From Oxalobacter formigenes (GTDB lineage: Bacteria > Pseudomonadota > Gammaproteobacteria > Burkholderiales > Burkholderiaceae_D), in contig JAHYZB010000020.1 of the NCBI GenBank assembly GCA_019424645.1, positions 7,218 to 18,560 of the forward strand: a stretch of 11,343 nt of DNA. The letters run 5' to 3'. The notes under the pieces were generated by a model that saw only the letters and a program-made list of their open reading frames with translations, ran no database searches and was not told the DNA's origin. Numbering within the stretch: position 1 is the first letter of the stretch; each line of letters starts with the position of its first letter. Of this stretch, positions 1 through 7,865 are shown in pieces. The position numbers and the translations under genes are program-made.

Positions 1-845
1 AGACTGGCGAGGATGGCAGACGCCACGACAGGACTGGTTGCCGTCGTGAAAATGTAAGAACGGGAACGTTGCATGAGCCATTCGATGACGGTGTTCGAGC
101 CCGCAATGAATGCACCCGAGACGCCAGCCGCTTTTCCCAGCGTACCGATATAAACCAGTCGCGGATGGAAAGGCAGATTGCAATGATTCAGTGAACCACG
201 GCCTTCCTTGCCCAGTACGCCAAACCCGTGCGCATCGTCAAGTACGAGCCATGCATCGTATTTTTCAGCCAGTTCAAAAAGCTCATTGATGGGAGCCAGA
301 TCGCCATCCATGCTGAAAACCGCGTCAGAGAGAATCAGTTTGCGTGGGGCCGTGCTTTCGGAGAGCATTTTTTCCAGTTGCGCCATGTCGCAATGTGCGT
401 AACGGCGATGGTCGGCACGTGAAAGCTGGACGGCATCGATCAGGGAGGCGTGGTTCAGCCGGTCGGCAAAGACGGCGTCACCACGGCCGACAAGAGTCGG
501 CACCACACCGACGTTTGCCATGTAACCGGTGCTGTAAAAGAGGGCGCGCTCGGCACCGACGAAATCGGCCAGCGCTTTTTCCAGCCGGTCGTGCGGGGTC
601 ATATGCCCGCTCACAACGTGTGAACCACCGGAACCGGTTCCCCACTGCCGGGCCGATTCGCAGACGGCGTTAGCCAGGACGGGATGAGAGGCCAGCCCCA
701 GATAATCGTTGCTGCAAAAGGCGAGTATGGAATGACCGTTAACGACAGCATGTGTCCCGCAGGACGTTTCCAGCGTTCTCCGGTTCCGGATCAGATTTTC
801 TTTTGATAATGACTCAAGCTGATGGGTCAGTTCTTCCCAAATCAT
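1..845 (-). CDS. bioF: 8-amino-7-oxononanoate synthase BioF, partial (C-terminus beyond left edge)
   Basis: PLP-dependent enzyme that condenses pimeloyl-ACP (or pimeloyl-CoA) with L-alanine to give 8-amino-7-oxononanoate, the first committed step of biotin ring assembly; cytosolic. Translating the minus strand from the ATG at 845 gives 281 uninterrupted codons before the window edge, out of about 385-390 usual for the family. The whole signature of the alpha-oxoamine synthase family is visible: FCSNDYLGLA near residue 50, the glycine-rich GSGGSHVVSGH near 75-85, RLNHASLIDA, FSMDGDLAP, the cofactor-contacting DDAHGFGVLG, and GTLGKAAGVSGAF, where Lys238 should form the internal aldimine with PLP (E. 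coli Lys236). The start is backed by a GGAAAA stretch just upstream and by N-terminal length like that of E. coli BioF. It lies 28 bases after the NRDE-family gene on the same strand, so co-transcription is likely. Other bio genes may follow past the left edge, but this is not visible. Confidence 0.95.
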   Translation of the reverse strand, partial: MIWEELTHQLESLSKENLIRNRRTLETSCGTHAVVNGHSILAFCSNDYLGLASHPVLANAVCESARQWGTGSGGSHVVSGHMTPHDRLEKALADFVGAERALFYSTGYMANVGVVPTLVGRGDAVFADRLNHASLIDAVQLSRADHRRYAHCDMAQLEKMLSESTAPRKLILSDAVFSMDGDLAPINELFELAEKYDAWLVLDDAHGFGVLGKEGRGSLNHCNLPFHPRLVYIGTLGKAAGVSGAFIAGSNTVIEWLMQRSRSYIFTTATSPVVASAILAS

Positions 846-873
846 TGTTTTTTCCGCTTATCGATAATGTAGC

Positions 874-1614
874 CTAACGAATCACACGTTCGTGAAGGGT
901 AGCAGGACCATTATTATACAATTCTACGAGTGTCGATGCGCGGGTTCCGTATTCGGCAGACTGGATACATACGGCGGAAAGGAGCTTTTCCCATTCATAG
1001 GGGACGCCGGTACGCGGCAGGAGTTTGTCGGGAACGGTGGTCGTGTCCGACAACATTTCAAAGTAGGCGTCTTCAGGTGCGCCGACCCCCAAAAGACAAC
1101 CGAACTGGGCGCGGGTCCTGACGACCTTTGGCCAGGGATCGTTCAACAGGGCGTTGGACAAGCCGTAAATGCCCGGTTCAAGTGGCGTGCCGTTTTTCGG
1201 ATTCATCAGCCCATAGTTCGAATACCAGATCAGGGTATCGGCGTCACCGACGACCAGATTGAAACCGTTGTAGTGATGTGCTTCGTGTTTGATATCCCGG
1301 ATGTATTCTTCAGGTGAAAGGGAAGACGCCAGATAATCGCTGACCAGGAGTCCTCGTGTCGGTGCGTCGTCTTTCATCAGGTGAGGCATCCGCACGTTGG
1401 TCAGGGCAGCAAAGCGGCTGCCTTTTTGTCCGGATCTGTCCGCGACTCCGAGCCATGTTCCGCCACCTTCCAGATCACGGCCGGCATAAATTTCAGGATG
1501 GTCTTCCCAGCGATGGGCGGGAAGGGCAGGACGTGCATAAAACTCATCCCGGTTCGATGCGGCGACCAGTGGAACGTCGGGCATGACATGCCAGGCAAAA
1601 ACGATCAGACACAT
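874..1614 (-). CDS. NRDE / TANGO2-family protein
   Basis: A 246-residue member of the NRDE family (Pfam TANGO2, formerly DUF833). The family hallmarks are present: MCLIVFAW at the N-terminus, SNRDEFYARP at residues 20-29 with the name-giving N-R-D-E, GGGTWLG around 50-56, LTNVR near 72, a central HHYNGFNLVVGD, and a C-terminal YGTRASTLVEL. Cys2 would be N-terminal after removal of Met1, which has led to comparison with Ntn-type hydrolases, though I know of no firm enzymatic activity. Eukaryotic TANGO2/HRG-9 and some bacterial homologues have been linked to haem trafficking; applying that here is inference. No signal peptide or membrane segment is seen, so it is probably cytosolic. The start is supported by GGAG at 1624-1627, 9 bases upstream. 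The gene sits between the efflux operon and bioF on the same strand and probably shares a transcript with bioF. Confidence 0.88.
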   Translation of the reverse strand: MCLIVFAWHVMPDVPLVAASNRDEFYARPALPAHRWEDHPEIYAGRDLEGGGTWLGVADRSGQKGSRFAALTNVRMPHLMKDDAPTRGLLVSDYLASSLSPEEYIRDIKHEAHHYNGFNLVVGDADTLIWYSNYGLMNPKNGTPLEPGIYGLSNALLNDPWPKVVRTRAQFGCLLGVGAPEDAYFEMLSDTTTVPDKLLPRTGVPYEWEKLLSAVCIQSAEYGTRASTLVELYNNGPATLHERVIR

Positions 1615-1638
1615 AAAGCGAGGCTCCGGGAAAATGAT

Positions 1639-1701
1639 AAAAAACGGATGAATATTTCAGGTGAGCATCATTTTAAAGCAAAAGAAAAATTTCCGTTTTT
1701 T
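1639..1701 (-). terminator. A/T-flanked inverted repeat, possible terminator or attenuator after the efflux operon
   Basis: Between the outer-membrane factor stop (1748) and the NRDE-gene start (1614) there is an interrupted inverted repeat. The outer arms, AAAAAACGGA (1639-1648) and TCCGTTTTTT (1692-1701), match perfectly. Inner arms at 1651-1658 and 1684-1691 pair with one mismatch, leaving a loop of about 25 bases. Read on the minus strand, the 3' arm ends in six U residues, as expected of a factor-independent terminator about 50 bases past the efflux stop codon. The mirror-image A and T tracts would let it work on either strand. The long loop and the A-U outer pairs make it weak. It could instead reduce, rather than stop, read-through into the NRDE-bioF genes. 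Confidence 0.35.
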
Positions 1702-1747
1702 TGTGGCACATTTTGCCCGGCCGTTCAGGTCCTCTCTGGTGCAAGTA

Positions 1748-3184
1748 TCAATTCCTGACTGTTTGCGGTGTTTTCACATCCGCCTGATCGATCCATCCAC
1801 CGCCCATCGATTTGTATACTCCCACGACCGAGTTCAGCGACGAAGCGCGTAACTGGGCGAGCGTCAACTGGCGAGGGAAAAGGGACTGGTCGGCCTGAAG
1901 GACGACAGAATAGGCGGAATAGCCCTCATCGTACTGGAGTTTCGCCAGTCGTGAATAATCTTTGAGCTGGTCGACAAGCCGCGTTTCCTTGTCCAGTTGT
2001 TCGTTTACGCGCTGGCGATACGAAAGGGCATTGTCGACGTCGGCAAAGGCTGACTGGACGGCACCTTCGTACTGGGCCAGTGCGGCGCGCTGTCCCGCTT
2101 CGGCCTGTTTCACTTGAGAATAGATGGAACCACCCTGAAAGATCGGCAGCGAGATGGCACCGGCAAAACTCCATGTTTTCGCAGGTCCTTTCCAGAGATT
2201 GCGGAGGTGTTCACTTGAGGTGCCGAATGCGCCCGTCAGTGAAATCGTCGGAAAGTACATGGCGCGTGTCGCCCCGATCATGGCATTGGCGGCCACCAGA
2301 TCCTGTTCAGCCGAGAGAATATCCGGACGGCGCAGGAGCAGGTTTGACGGCAAATCGGCCGGGACGACCGGCGTTTTCAGTGTTGCCAGTGTCGAACCCC
2401 GTTGTACCGGTCCCGGATTGCGTCCACGAAGGATATTGATGGCGTTTTCCGTCTGGGTGATATTGTGCAATATCTGCGGAATCTGGCTTTGGGCTGTTTC
2501 ATATTGCGAAGCGGCCTGTGCGACAGTCATCTGGGAGGTGACGCCATATTTGAATTGCAAATCGATAATACGCAGGGATTCCTTGTAATTGGCTGATGTG
2601 TTCGTCGCGATCTTTAACTGTTCGTCCAGTGCCAGCAAATTGACGTATTGGGTGACGACATTGGAAACGATGGAAAGCAGGGCAGCCCGGCGTGTCTGTT
2701 CCATGGCTTTGGCATCCGCTTCTGCGGCTTCGGTCATCCGGCGGATTTTGCCCCAGAGATCGATTTCCCAGCTGGCGCCCAGACTGGCCGATTTGGCGTT
2801 TTGCGGGTTTGGAACGCCAATGACCGGTTCGGCATCCATTTCGGAAAGACGTTCCCGTCCTGCCTGAGCCGTGGCATTGATCTGCGGGAAAAGGCCTGCA
2901 CGTGTCTGCATGATGGCGGCAGCCGCTTTTTCCGAATTGGCGAGCGCCGCTTTCAAATCCTTGTTGTTCGCAATGGCTTCCCCGACCATGCTGTTTAAAA
3001 CCGGATCGCCGAAATCCTCCCACCAGCGGGAATCCAGTGCCTGTTGTGACGCCTGATCCGGCATGAAACGGTACGACTCTGGTGTCGGCATATCAGGGCG
3101 GCGGTAATCCGGACCCATCATGCAACCGCCGAGACTGACGGAAAAGGCTGCAAGGGAAATAATCCCTATCCATGATTTTTTCAT
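1748..3184 (-). CDS. Outer-membrane efflux lipoprotein, OprM/NodT family
   Basis: Outer-membrane channel of the tripartite efflux pump; three copies would form the beta-barrel and alpha-helical tunnel that docks onto the adaptor. 478 residues, normal for the family. The N-terminus MKKSWIGIISLAAFSVSLGGC is a lipoprotein signal with lipobox LGGC and lipidated Cys21, followed by the MGPDYRRPDMPTP opening typical of OprM-like proteins. Two outer-membrane efflux repeats follow: one with the WEIDLWGKIRRMTEAAEAD segment and a long helical region, the second with LLLRRPDILSAEQDLVAANAMIG, FPTISLTGAFGTSS and SLPIFQGGSI. All are recognisable family blocks. Its ATG overlaps the stop of the RND gene (ATGA, 3181-3184), and a strong Shine-Dalgarno AGGGAGG lies 6 bases upstream (complement of 3191-3197), so it can be translated by coupling or independently. 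It is the last gene of the operon. The substrate cannot be read from the sequence. Confidence 0.95.
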   Translation of the reverse strand: MKKSWIGIISLAAFSVSLGGCMMGPDYRRPDMPTPESYRFMPDQASQQALDSRWWEDFGDPVLNSMVGEAIANNKDLKAALANSEKAAAAIMQTRAGLFPQINATAQAGRERLSEMDAEPVIGVPNPQNAKSASLGASWEIDLWGKIRRMTEAAEADAKAMEQTRRAALLSIVSNVVTQYVNLLALDEQLKIATNTSANYKESLRIIDLQFKYGVTSQMTVAQAASQYETAQSQIPQILHNITQTENAINILRGRNPGPVQRGSTLATLKTPVVPADLPSNLLLRRPDILSAEQDLVAANAMIGATRAMYFPTISLTGAFGTSSEHLRNLWKGPAKTWSFAGAISLPIFQGGSIYSQVKQAEAGQRAALAQYEGAVQSAFADVDNALSYRQRVNEQLDKETRLVDQLKDYSRLAKLQYDEGYSAYSVVLQADQSLFPRQLTLAQLRASSLNSVVGVYKSMGGGWIDQADVKTPQTVRN

Positions 3185-6100
3185 TGTGCGCCTCCCTGGG
3201 GTTTGTCGTCCGTATTGCCCTTGTCCTCTGCCGGATGGTCTGGAGGCGGCAGTTCTTTCGGAGGTGCGGCGAGTTTTGGAACGTCTTTTTTATCGGTGCC
3301 GGATCTGTTTCTGATTTTCTGTTCCCAACCGACGAACAGATCGTAGAACAGTGGCACGAAGATCAGTGCCAGCGTCGAAACCCCGATCATGCCGCCGATA
3401 ATCCCGGTACCGATGGAATGGCGGGAATTCATGCCCGCGCCCATCGCAATGGCCAGCGGAATGACACCGCCGATAAAGGCCAGCGAGGTCATGATGATCG
3501 GGCGGAAACGGATTTTACCTGCGGCCACGGCGGCTTGCGCCAGCGTGGTATTCGGTTTGCGTGCCAGTTCGACGGCAAATTCGACGATCAGGATGGCGTT
3601 TTTCGCCGCCAGCCCGACCATGACGAGCAGTCCGACCTGAAAATAGACGTCGTTATCGAGTCCCCGAATCCATGTCGCCAGCAGGGAACCGATCAGACCG
3701 AACGGGACGGCCATCAGGATCACGGCAGGGAGTGCCCAGCTTTCGTACTGTGCCGCCAGAATCAGAAATACCAGAATCACGCCGAAAACGAAGACGATCA
3801 TGGACGACGTGCCGGACTTCTGTTCCTCAAAAGCCACTCCTGACCAGCCATAGGTGTAATCTTTCGGCATGACCGCATTGGCGACATCTTCGATGGCTGT
3901 CATCGCCTGACCGGACGAATATCCGGCTGCGGCGTTACCCGTAATTTCAGCTGCCGGGAAACCGTTGAAATGTGGGACAAGATCCGGACCCGTCGTGTAA
4001 GAAGTCGTCACGACAGAAGAAAGCGGAACCATTTGACCCTGTGCGTTACGGGTATAGAGTTTGGCGATATCGTCCGGGCTGGCACGGAATTCCGGTTCCG
4101 ACTGCATAATGACGTACCAGACGCGGGAATACTGGTTGAACTGGCTGACAATAGAAGACCCGAATTGCGTTTGCAGGGTACTGGTGATGTCGTCCATGTC
4201 GAGCCCCAACAGACGCGCCTTGTCGCGGTCGACGGCGATCTTCAGTTGTTGTGAGTGTGCCTGATACGTCGTGTTCAGGCTGGTCAGTTCAGGCCGTTTT
4301 CTGGCTTCGGCCATGATCTTGTCCAACACGTCCTGCAACTGGTCCGGTGTAGCGGAACCGGTGCTTTGCAGCCAGAATTCAAAACCGCCGGTGCTTCCGA
4401 GCCCGGGAATCGGTGGTGGCAGGATCGGGAGGATCATCGCTTCCTCGATGGCACGGGTTTTTTCGTACAATTCGAGCATGATCGTTCCCGCGTTCTGCGC
4501 TTTTGCTGTCTTGATGTTCTTGTAGCGTTCGTCAAAGGGCTTCAGGGCCATGAAGTACGTGCCTGAGGAACTCTTGAAACCGTTATCGAGCAGCGAAAAA
4601 CCGGCAATGCCGGCACGGGTTTCAACACCCGGAATTTTTTCGACGATACCGGAGACCCTGTTCATGACGTTCTGGGTTCGTTCAAGGCTGGACGAGTCGG
4701 GCAGGATAACGGCGGTGATCAGGTAGCCCTGATCTTCCTGCGGGACGAAACTCGTTGGCAAACGGGCAAACAAGAGCCAGATGGCGGCGATCATGACACC
4801 GAAACAGATCAGGGCGATCATCGAATGTTTGATGACAGCGGCCGACCAGCGCCCATAATGCTCGGTCAGGCTGGCGAATTTTTTATTGAACCATGCGAAG
4901 GGCCCTTTTGTAGGGGCAGCGGTCTGTTTCAGCCAGCTTCCGCACAAAGCTGGCGTCAGCGTCAGGGCGACAAAACCTGAAATCGTAACAGAAATGGCAA
5001 TCGTGATAGCGAACTGTTTGTAGAGCTGGCCTGTCGTACCGGGAACGAACGCGGCGGGCACGAAAACACTCACCAGTACCAGAACGGTGGCGACAATCGG
5101 ACTGACCAGTTCGTTCATTGCCTGGATCGTTGCCTGTTTGCGGTCCATGCCGCTCTCGTCGATATTGCGCTCGACGTTTTCCACCACCACGATCGCGTCA
5201 TCCACAACAAGCCCGATTGCCAGTACCATTCCGAATAGCGTCAGCATATTGATCGTGAAGTTCAGGACGTACATACCGGCAAAGGTACCAAGCAGGGCGA
5301 CAAAAATGGCGGTCGAGGCAATCAGGGTGGCACGGTATTTCTGGAGGAAAACGTAAATGACGCCGATGACAATACAGATGGCGATAATCAGGGTCTTGAT
5401 CACCTCTTCAATCGAAATGCGCACGTAATCGGTCGTATCGACGCCGATCACGTAATGAATCCCGTCCGGAAATCCTGCCTGCAATTTATCCAGCTCGGCG
5501 CGCACGGCCTTTGAAACATCCAGCGCATTGGCGCCCGGTTGCTGGACAACCTGAATGAACGTCGCAAATTCGCCGTTCATCTGGGTATTGACCAGATAGG
5601 TCTGTTTGCCCATCGATGCCCGCCCGATGTCTTTCAGACGGACAATGGCGCTGCCGTCGTTGCTGGCGCGTATGATCATGTTTTCATAATCATCTGCATT
5701 CTGGTACGGTGACTGGGTGATGGCCGGATAGGTCTGGACGATACCTGACGGAGCCGGTTCACCACCGATCTGACCGGCGGAAAAGAGCTTGTTCTGTGAC
5801 GATACCGCTTCGGCAACATCGGTTGTCGTCACTTTCAGCGACGCCATCTTGTCAGGATTGAGCCAGATGCGCATAGCCTGATCGGCATTGCCCATCACGG
5901 TCGCCTGACCGGCACCGGGGACCCGCTTGATCGCATCGAGAACGTAAACGTTCGCGTAATTCGATACGTAGTCCTGACTGTACATTTTCGGATCGCCGTA
6001 AAGCCCGATCAGCATCAGCATGGACGAGGATTCTTTCTGGACCTGAACCCCGTTTTGGGTGACCTCGCTGGGTAACTGCGGCGTGGCGATGTTGACGCGG

Positions 6101-6432
6101 TTCTGAACCTGAACCTGAGCGATATCGGGATCGGTGCCGATATTGAAAAATACGGTCAGCTGGAGCTGTCCGGATGACGAGGAAGACGACGTCATGTACA
6201 GCATGTTGTCGATCCCGTTGATCTGGTTTTCCAGCGGGGCGGCGACGGAATCGGCCAGCGTCTTGGCGTCTGCACCCGGATACTGGGCGGACACGGTAAT
6301 CTGTACCGGACTCATGTTCGGGTACTGTTCAACCGGCAACTGGGTCATGGCGATGCCACCCGCCAGACAGATGATCAGCGAGACGACGATCGCAAAGATG
6401 GGGCGTTCAATGAAAAATTTTGAAAACATCAT
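3181..6432 (-). CDS. RND-type multidrug efflux transporter, HAE-1 family (AcrB/MexF-like)
   Basis: Inner-membrane proton-driven pump that captures hydrophobic or amphiphilic compounds from the periplasm and membrane and passes them through the adaptor to the outer-membrane channel. 1083 residues (usual 1030-1060). The N-terminus FSKFFIERPIFA begins TM1, followed by porter domain blocks (ADSVAAPLENQINGIDNMLYM, residues 60-80). The TM4 proton relay is intact in GMVLAIGLVVDDAIVVVENVER with Asp411-Asp412, and so are Lys944 in GLAAKNAILIVEFA and Thr982 in IIMTSLAFIGGVIPL. These correspond to AcrB D407/D408, K940 and T978. The opening resembles MexF/OqxB more than AcrB, but that sub-grouping is a guess. 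A proline-rich charged tail (about 1045-1083) extends beyond the last helix. Two ATG codons begin the gene. The AAGGGG Shine-Dalgarno (complement of 6436-6441) is 3 bases from the first and 6 from the second, so translation may start at 6429. It lies 7 bases after the adaptor gene. Confidence 0.96.
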   Translation of the reverse strand: MMFSKFFIERPIFAIVVSLIICLAGGIAMTQLPVEQYPNMSPVQITVSAQYPGADAKTLADSVAAPLENQINGIDNMLYMTSSSSSSGQLQLTVFFNIGTDPDIAQVQVQNRVNIATPQLPSEVTQNGVQVQKESSSMLMLIGLYGDPKMYSQDYVSNYANVYVLDAIKRVPGAGQATVMGNADQAMRIWLNPDKMASLKVTTTDVAEAVSSQNKLFSAGQIGGEPAPSGIVQTYPAITQSPYQNADDYENMIIRASNDGSAIVRLKDIGRASMGKQTYLVNTQMNGEFATFIQVVQQPGANALDVSKAVRAELDKLQAGFPDGIHYVIGVDTTDYVRISIEEVIKTLIIAICIVIGVIYVFLQKYRATLIASTAIFVALLGTFAGMYVLNFTINMLTLFGMVLAIGLVVDDAIVVVENVERNIDESGMDRKQATIQAMNELVSPIVATVLVLVSVFVPAAFVPGTTGQLYKQFAITIAISVTISGFVALTLTPALCGSWLKQTAAPTKGPFAWFNKKFASLTEHYGRWSAAVIKHSMIALICFGVMIAAIWLLFARLPTSFVPQEDQGYLITAVILPDSSSLERTQNVMNRVSGIVEKIPGVETRAGIAGFSLLDNGFKSSSGTYFMALKPFDERYKNIKTAKAQNAGTIMLELYEKTRAIEEAMILPILPPPIPGLGSTGGFEFWLQSTGSATPDQLQDVLDKIMAEARKRPELTSLNTTYQAHSQQLKIAVDRDKARLLGLDMDDITSTLQTQFGSSIVSQFNQYSRVWYVIMQSEPEFRASPDDIAKLYTRNAQGQMVPLSSVVTTSYTTGPDLVPHFNGFPAAEITGNAAAGYSSGQAMTAIEDVANAVMPKDYTYGWSGVAFEEQKSGTSSMIVFVFGVILVFLILAAQYESWALPAVILMAVPFGLIGSLLATWIRGLDNDVYFQVGLLVMVGLAAKNAILIVEFAVELARKPNTTLAQAAVAAGKIRFRPIIMTSLAFIGGVIPLAIAMGAGMNSRHSIGTGIIGGMIGVSTLALIFVPLFYDLFVGWEQKIRNRSGTDKKDVPKLAAPPKELPPPDHPAEDKGNTDDKPQGGAQ

Positions 6433-6439
6433 TCACCCC

Positions 6440-7702
6440 TTATGGTTTGGCTGGTTCCGGTTTGGCGGTATTGTCCGTTCCGTTTTCCTTCGATGCTGCG
6501 ACTGTTCCCGCGTCTGCCGCAGCCGGTTGCTGCTCTTCTTCAGACTTGTCATCAGGGGAGGATGCGCCGATTGCCTGCTGTTGTGTATTTTGTGACACTT
6601 CAACATCGGCTCCGGCTGCCAGAGTCTGGACGCCATCGACGACGACCTGTTCGCCGTTTTGCAGTCCCTGCGTAATGACCCAGTTCATGCCGGTCTGGTC
6701 GCCGACTGTGACAGGACGGTACTGTGCCTTGTTATCCTTGATGACCCAGACAAAATGGCCTTTCGATCCCTGCTGGACGGCTTTTTGCGGAACGGCAATC
6801 GCGTCAGGCCGGGTGGCGCCGGTCATGCGCACACGTACGAACTGATTTGGTTTCAGGGTGCCTTTCGGATTCTCGACACTGGCGCGAATCATGTTGGTGC
6901 CGGTCGTCGGATTGTAATCAGGTGCCGAGAAAACGAGTTTGCCCGTATTCGGAAGAACCGAGCCGTCCGGCAGGATGACTTCAACCGTGAAATTGTTGTT
7001 TGCCGGTACGATCAGCTGACCTGCCTGAATCTGCTTTTGCAGTTCGAGCAGGCGGTTTTCCGAAATGGAAAAGTTTACCCACATCGGTGACATCTTGTAG
7101 ACCGTCGTGAGCTGGTTGTTTGTGGCATCGACATACGTTCCTTCTGCCACACTGGCCGAACCGGCCAGCCCGTCAACCGGGGATTTGATCGTGGTGTAAG
7201 ACAAATTCAGCTTGGCGGCGTTTAACTGTGCCTGTGCCTGATGCACGGCAGCCTGTGTCGTCAGGAACTGTCCTTTGGCATTGTCGAGGTCTTTTTTGGA
7301 CAGGGCATTCAGGGCGACCAGTGGTTTGATACGGTCAAAATTGGCTTTGGCGGTGGCATGCGCAGCCTTGCTGGAATCGAGTGCGGCTCTGGCTTCATTG
7401 ACCTGAACCTGAAAAGGTCGCGGATCGATCTGGAAGAGTGTTTGCCCATCCTTGACCATCGAGCCTTCCTGATAAAGCCGTTTTTGCAGGAAACCGTTGA
7501 CGCGGGCGTTGATGTTGACCTGACGGGAACTGGCTGTCTGGGCGACATATTCCAGTGCCATGGGAATATTCTGGGCTTTCAGGGTCAGTGTTGTTACACG
7601 CGGTTTTCCTGCCTTGGGGATTTCCATTTTCTGGCTGCAACCCAAAACGAGCAGGGACACCAGTCCAATAGCGATAACGCTAGTCATTAAACGACGATTC
7701 AT
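6440..7702 (-). CDS. RND efflux periplasmic adaptor lipoprotein (membrane fusion protein, AcrA/MexA type)
   Basis: Periplasmic adaptor that links the RND pump to the outer-membrane channel. From the ATG at 7702 it is 420 residues: a lipoprotein signal MNRRLMTSVIAIGLVSLLVLGC with Cys22 predicted to be lipidated, then a beta-barrel/lipoyl half (VNINARVNGFLQKRLYQEGSMVKDGQTLFQIDPRPF). An alpha-hairpin rich in Ala and Gln follows (AALDSSKAAHATAK to QAQAQLNAAKLNLSY), then the second lipoyl half (TTIKSPVDGLAGSASVAEGTYVD) and membrane-proximal strands (RPVTVGDQTGMNWVITQGLQ). An in-frame ATG at 7717 lies five codons upstream but has no Shine-Dalgarno. GGAG (complement of 7713-7716) sits 9 bases before 7702, and the shorter form gives a standard signal peptide, so I chose 7702. 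The last 45 or so residues form an acidic, Ala/Pro/Glu-rich low-complexity tail. It is the first gene of the efflux operon. No dedicated regulator gene lies within the window. Confidence 0.94.
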   Translation of the reverse strand: MNRRLMTSVIAIGLVSLLVLGCSQKMEIPKAGKPRVTTLTLKAQNIPMALEYVAQTASSRQVNINARVNGFLQKRLYQEGSMVKDGQTLFQIDPRPFQVQVNEARAALDSSKAAHATAKANFDRIKPLVALNALSKKDLDNAKGQFLTTQAAVHQAQAQLNAAKLNLSYTTIKSPVDGLAGSASVAEGTYVDATNNQLTTVYKMSPMWVNFSISENRLLELQKQIQAGQLIVPANNNFTVEVILPDGSVLPNTGKLVFSAPDYNPTTGTNMIRASVENPKGTLKPNQFVRVRMTGATRPDAIAVPQKAVQQGSKGHFVWVIKDNKAQYRPVTVGDQTGMNWVITQGLQNGEQVVVDGVQTLAAGADVEVSQNTQQQAIGASSPDDKSEEEQQPAAADAGTVAASKENGTDNTAKPEPAKP

Positions 7703-7728
7703 CACCCGATTCTCCATGTCTGTTTTGA

Positions 7729-7754
7729 TCCGTAAAATGACAAATTGCTACGGA
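7729..7754. promoter_or_regulatory. Inverted repeat TCCGTA-N14-TACGGA in the efflux operon leader
   Basis: Perfect 6-base arms at 7729-7734 and 7749-7754 enclose 14 bases, ending 26 bases upstream of the adaptor start at 7702. The position, just before the first gene of an efflux operon, suits either an operator for a repressor of the TetR or MarR kind or an RNA hairpin in the 5' leader. The sequence shows only the symmetry; function is inference, and no regulator gene is adjacent. Confidence 0.3.
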
Positions 7755-7774
7755 CCATTTGAAGAAAACCTTAC

Positions 7775-7798
7775 CCTGAAGTTCATCAGGAGTTTTTT
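7775..7798 (+). terminator. Small hairpin with U-tract between the divergent efflux and thiD genes
   Basis: CCTGA (7775-7779) and TCAGG (7786-7790) pair around a 6-base loop and are followed by AG and six T residues (7793-7798), the outline of a short factor-independent terminator read on the plus strand. The stem is only 5 bp, so it may be weak or fortuitous. It lies upstream of the likely thiD promoter and could shield thiD from transcription arriving from the left, including antisense transcription across the efflux operon. Confidence 0.3.
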
Positions 7799-7836
7799 AC
7801 TTTAATCAGAGCAATAGCGAATTTTTCTTTCTTTTT

Positions 7837-7865
7837 TTGCAACGCAGCCATATGTTCGTTATAAA
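7837..7865 (+). promoter_or_regulatory. Probable sigma70-type promoter of thiD
   Basis: TTGCAA (-35, 7837-7842), a 17-base spacer and TATAAA (-10, 7860-7865) match the consensus well. A pyrimidine/T-rich run directly upstream (about 7821-7838) could act as an UP-like element. Transcription would start near 7872 and give a leader of about 80 bases before the thiD ATG. A second, weaker -10-like TACAAT sits at 7902-7907 without a good -35. I found no TPP-riboswitch (thi-box) pattern in the leader. Confidence 0.55.

Noticed and set aside
344..673. 109-codon Arg-rich plus-strand frame opposite bioF
   Set aside because: bioF on the minus strand carries all family motifs through this region; the Arg/Gly/His-rich antisense translation is characteristic of an out-of-frame reading.
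858..867. Perfect 10-base palindrome TTATCGATAA between the NRDE gene and bioF
   Set aside because: About ten such palindromes are expected by chance in a window this size, and nothing else marks it as an operator.
892..1317. 141-codon plus-strand frame opposite the NRDE gene
   Set aside because: Shadow of the conserved minus-strand gene, with no recognisable motif or Shine-Dalgarno.
3172..3843. 223-codon open frame on the plus strand opposite the RND gene
   Set aside because: It is fully antisense to a highly conserved transporter gene, its translation resembles no known protein and is rich in residues typical of shadow frames; the RND frame explains the sequence.
6163..6188. Run of six serine codons in the RND porter domain, possible repeat tract
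   Set aside because: The six serines use mixed codons rather than a simple nucleotide repeat, and related pumps have a Ser-rich turn at the same place (MYMSS region).
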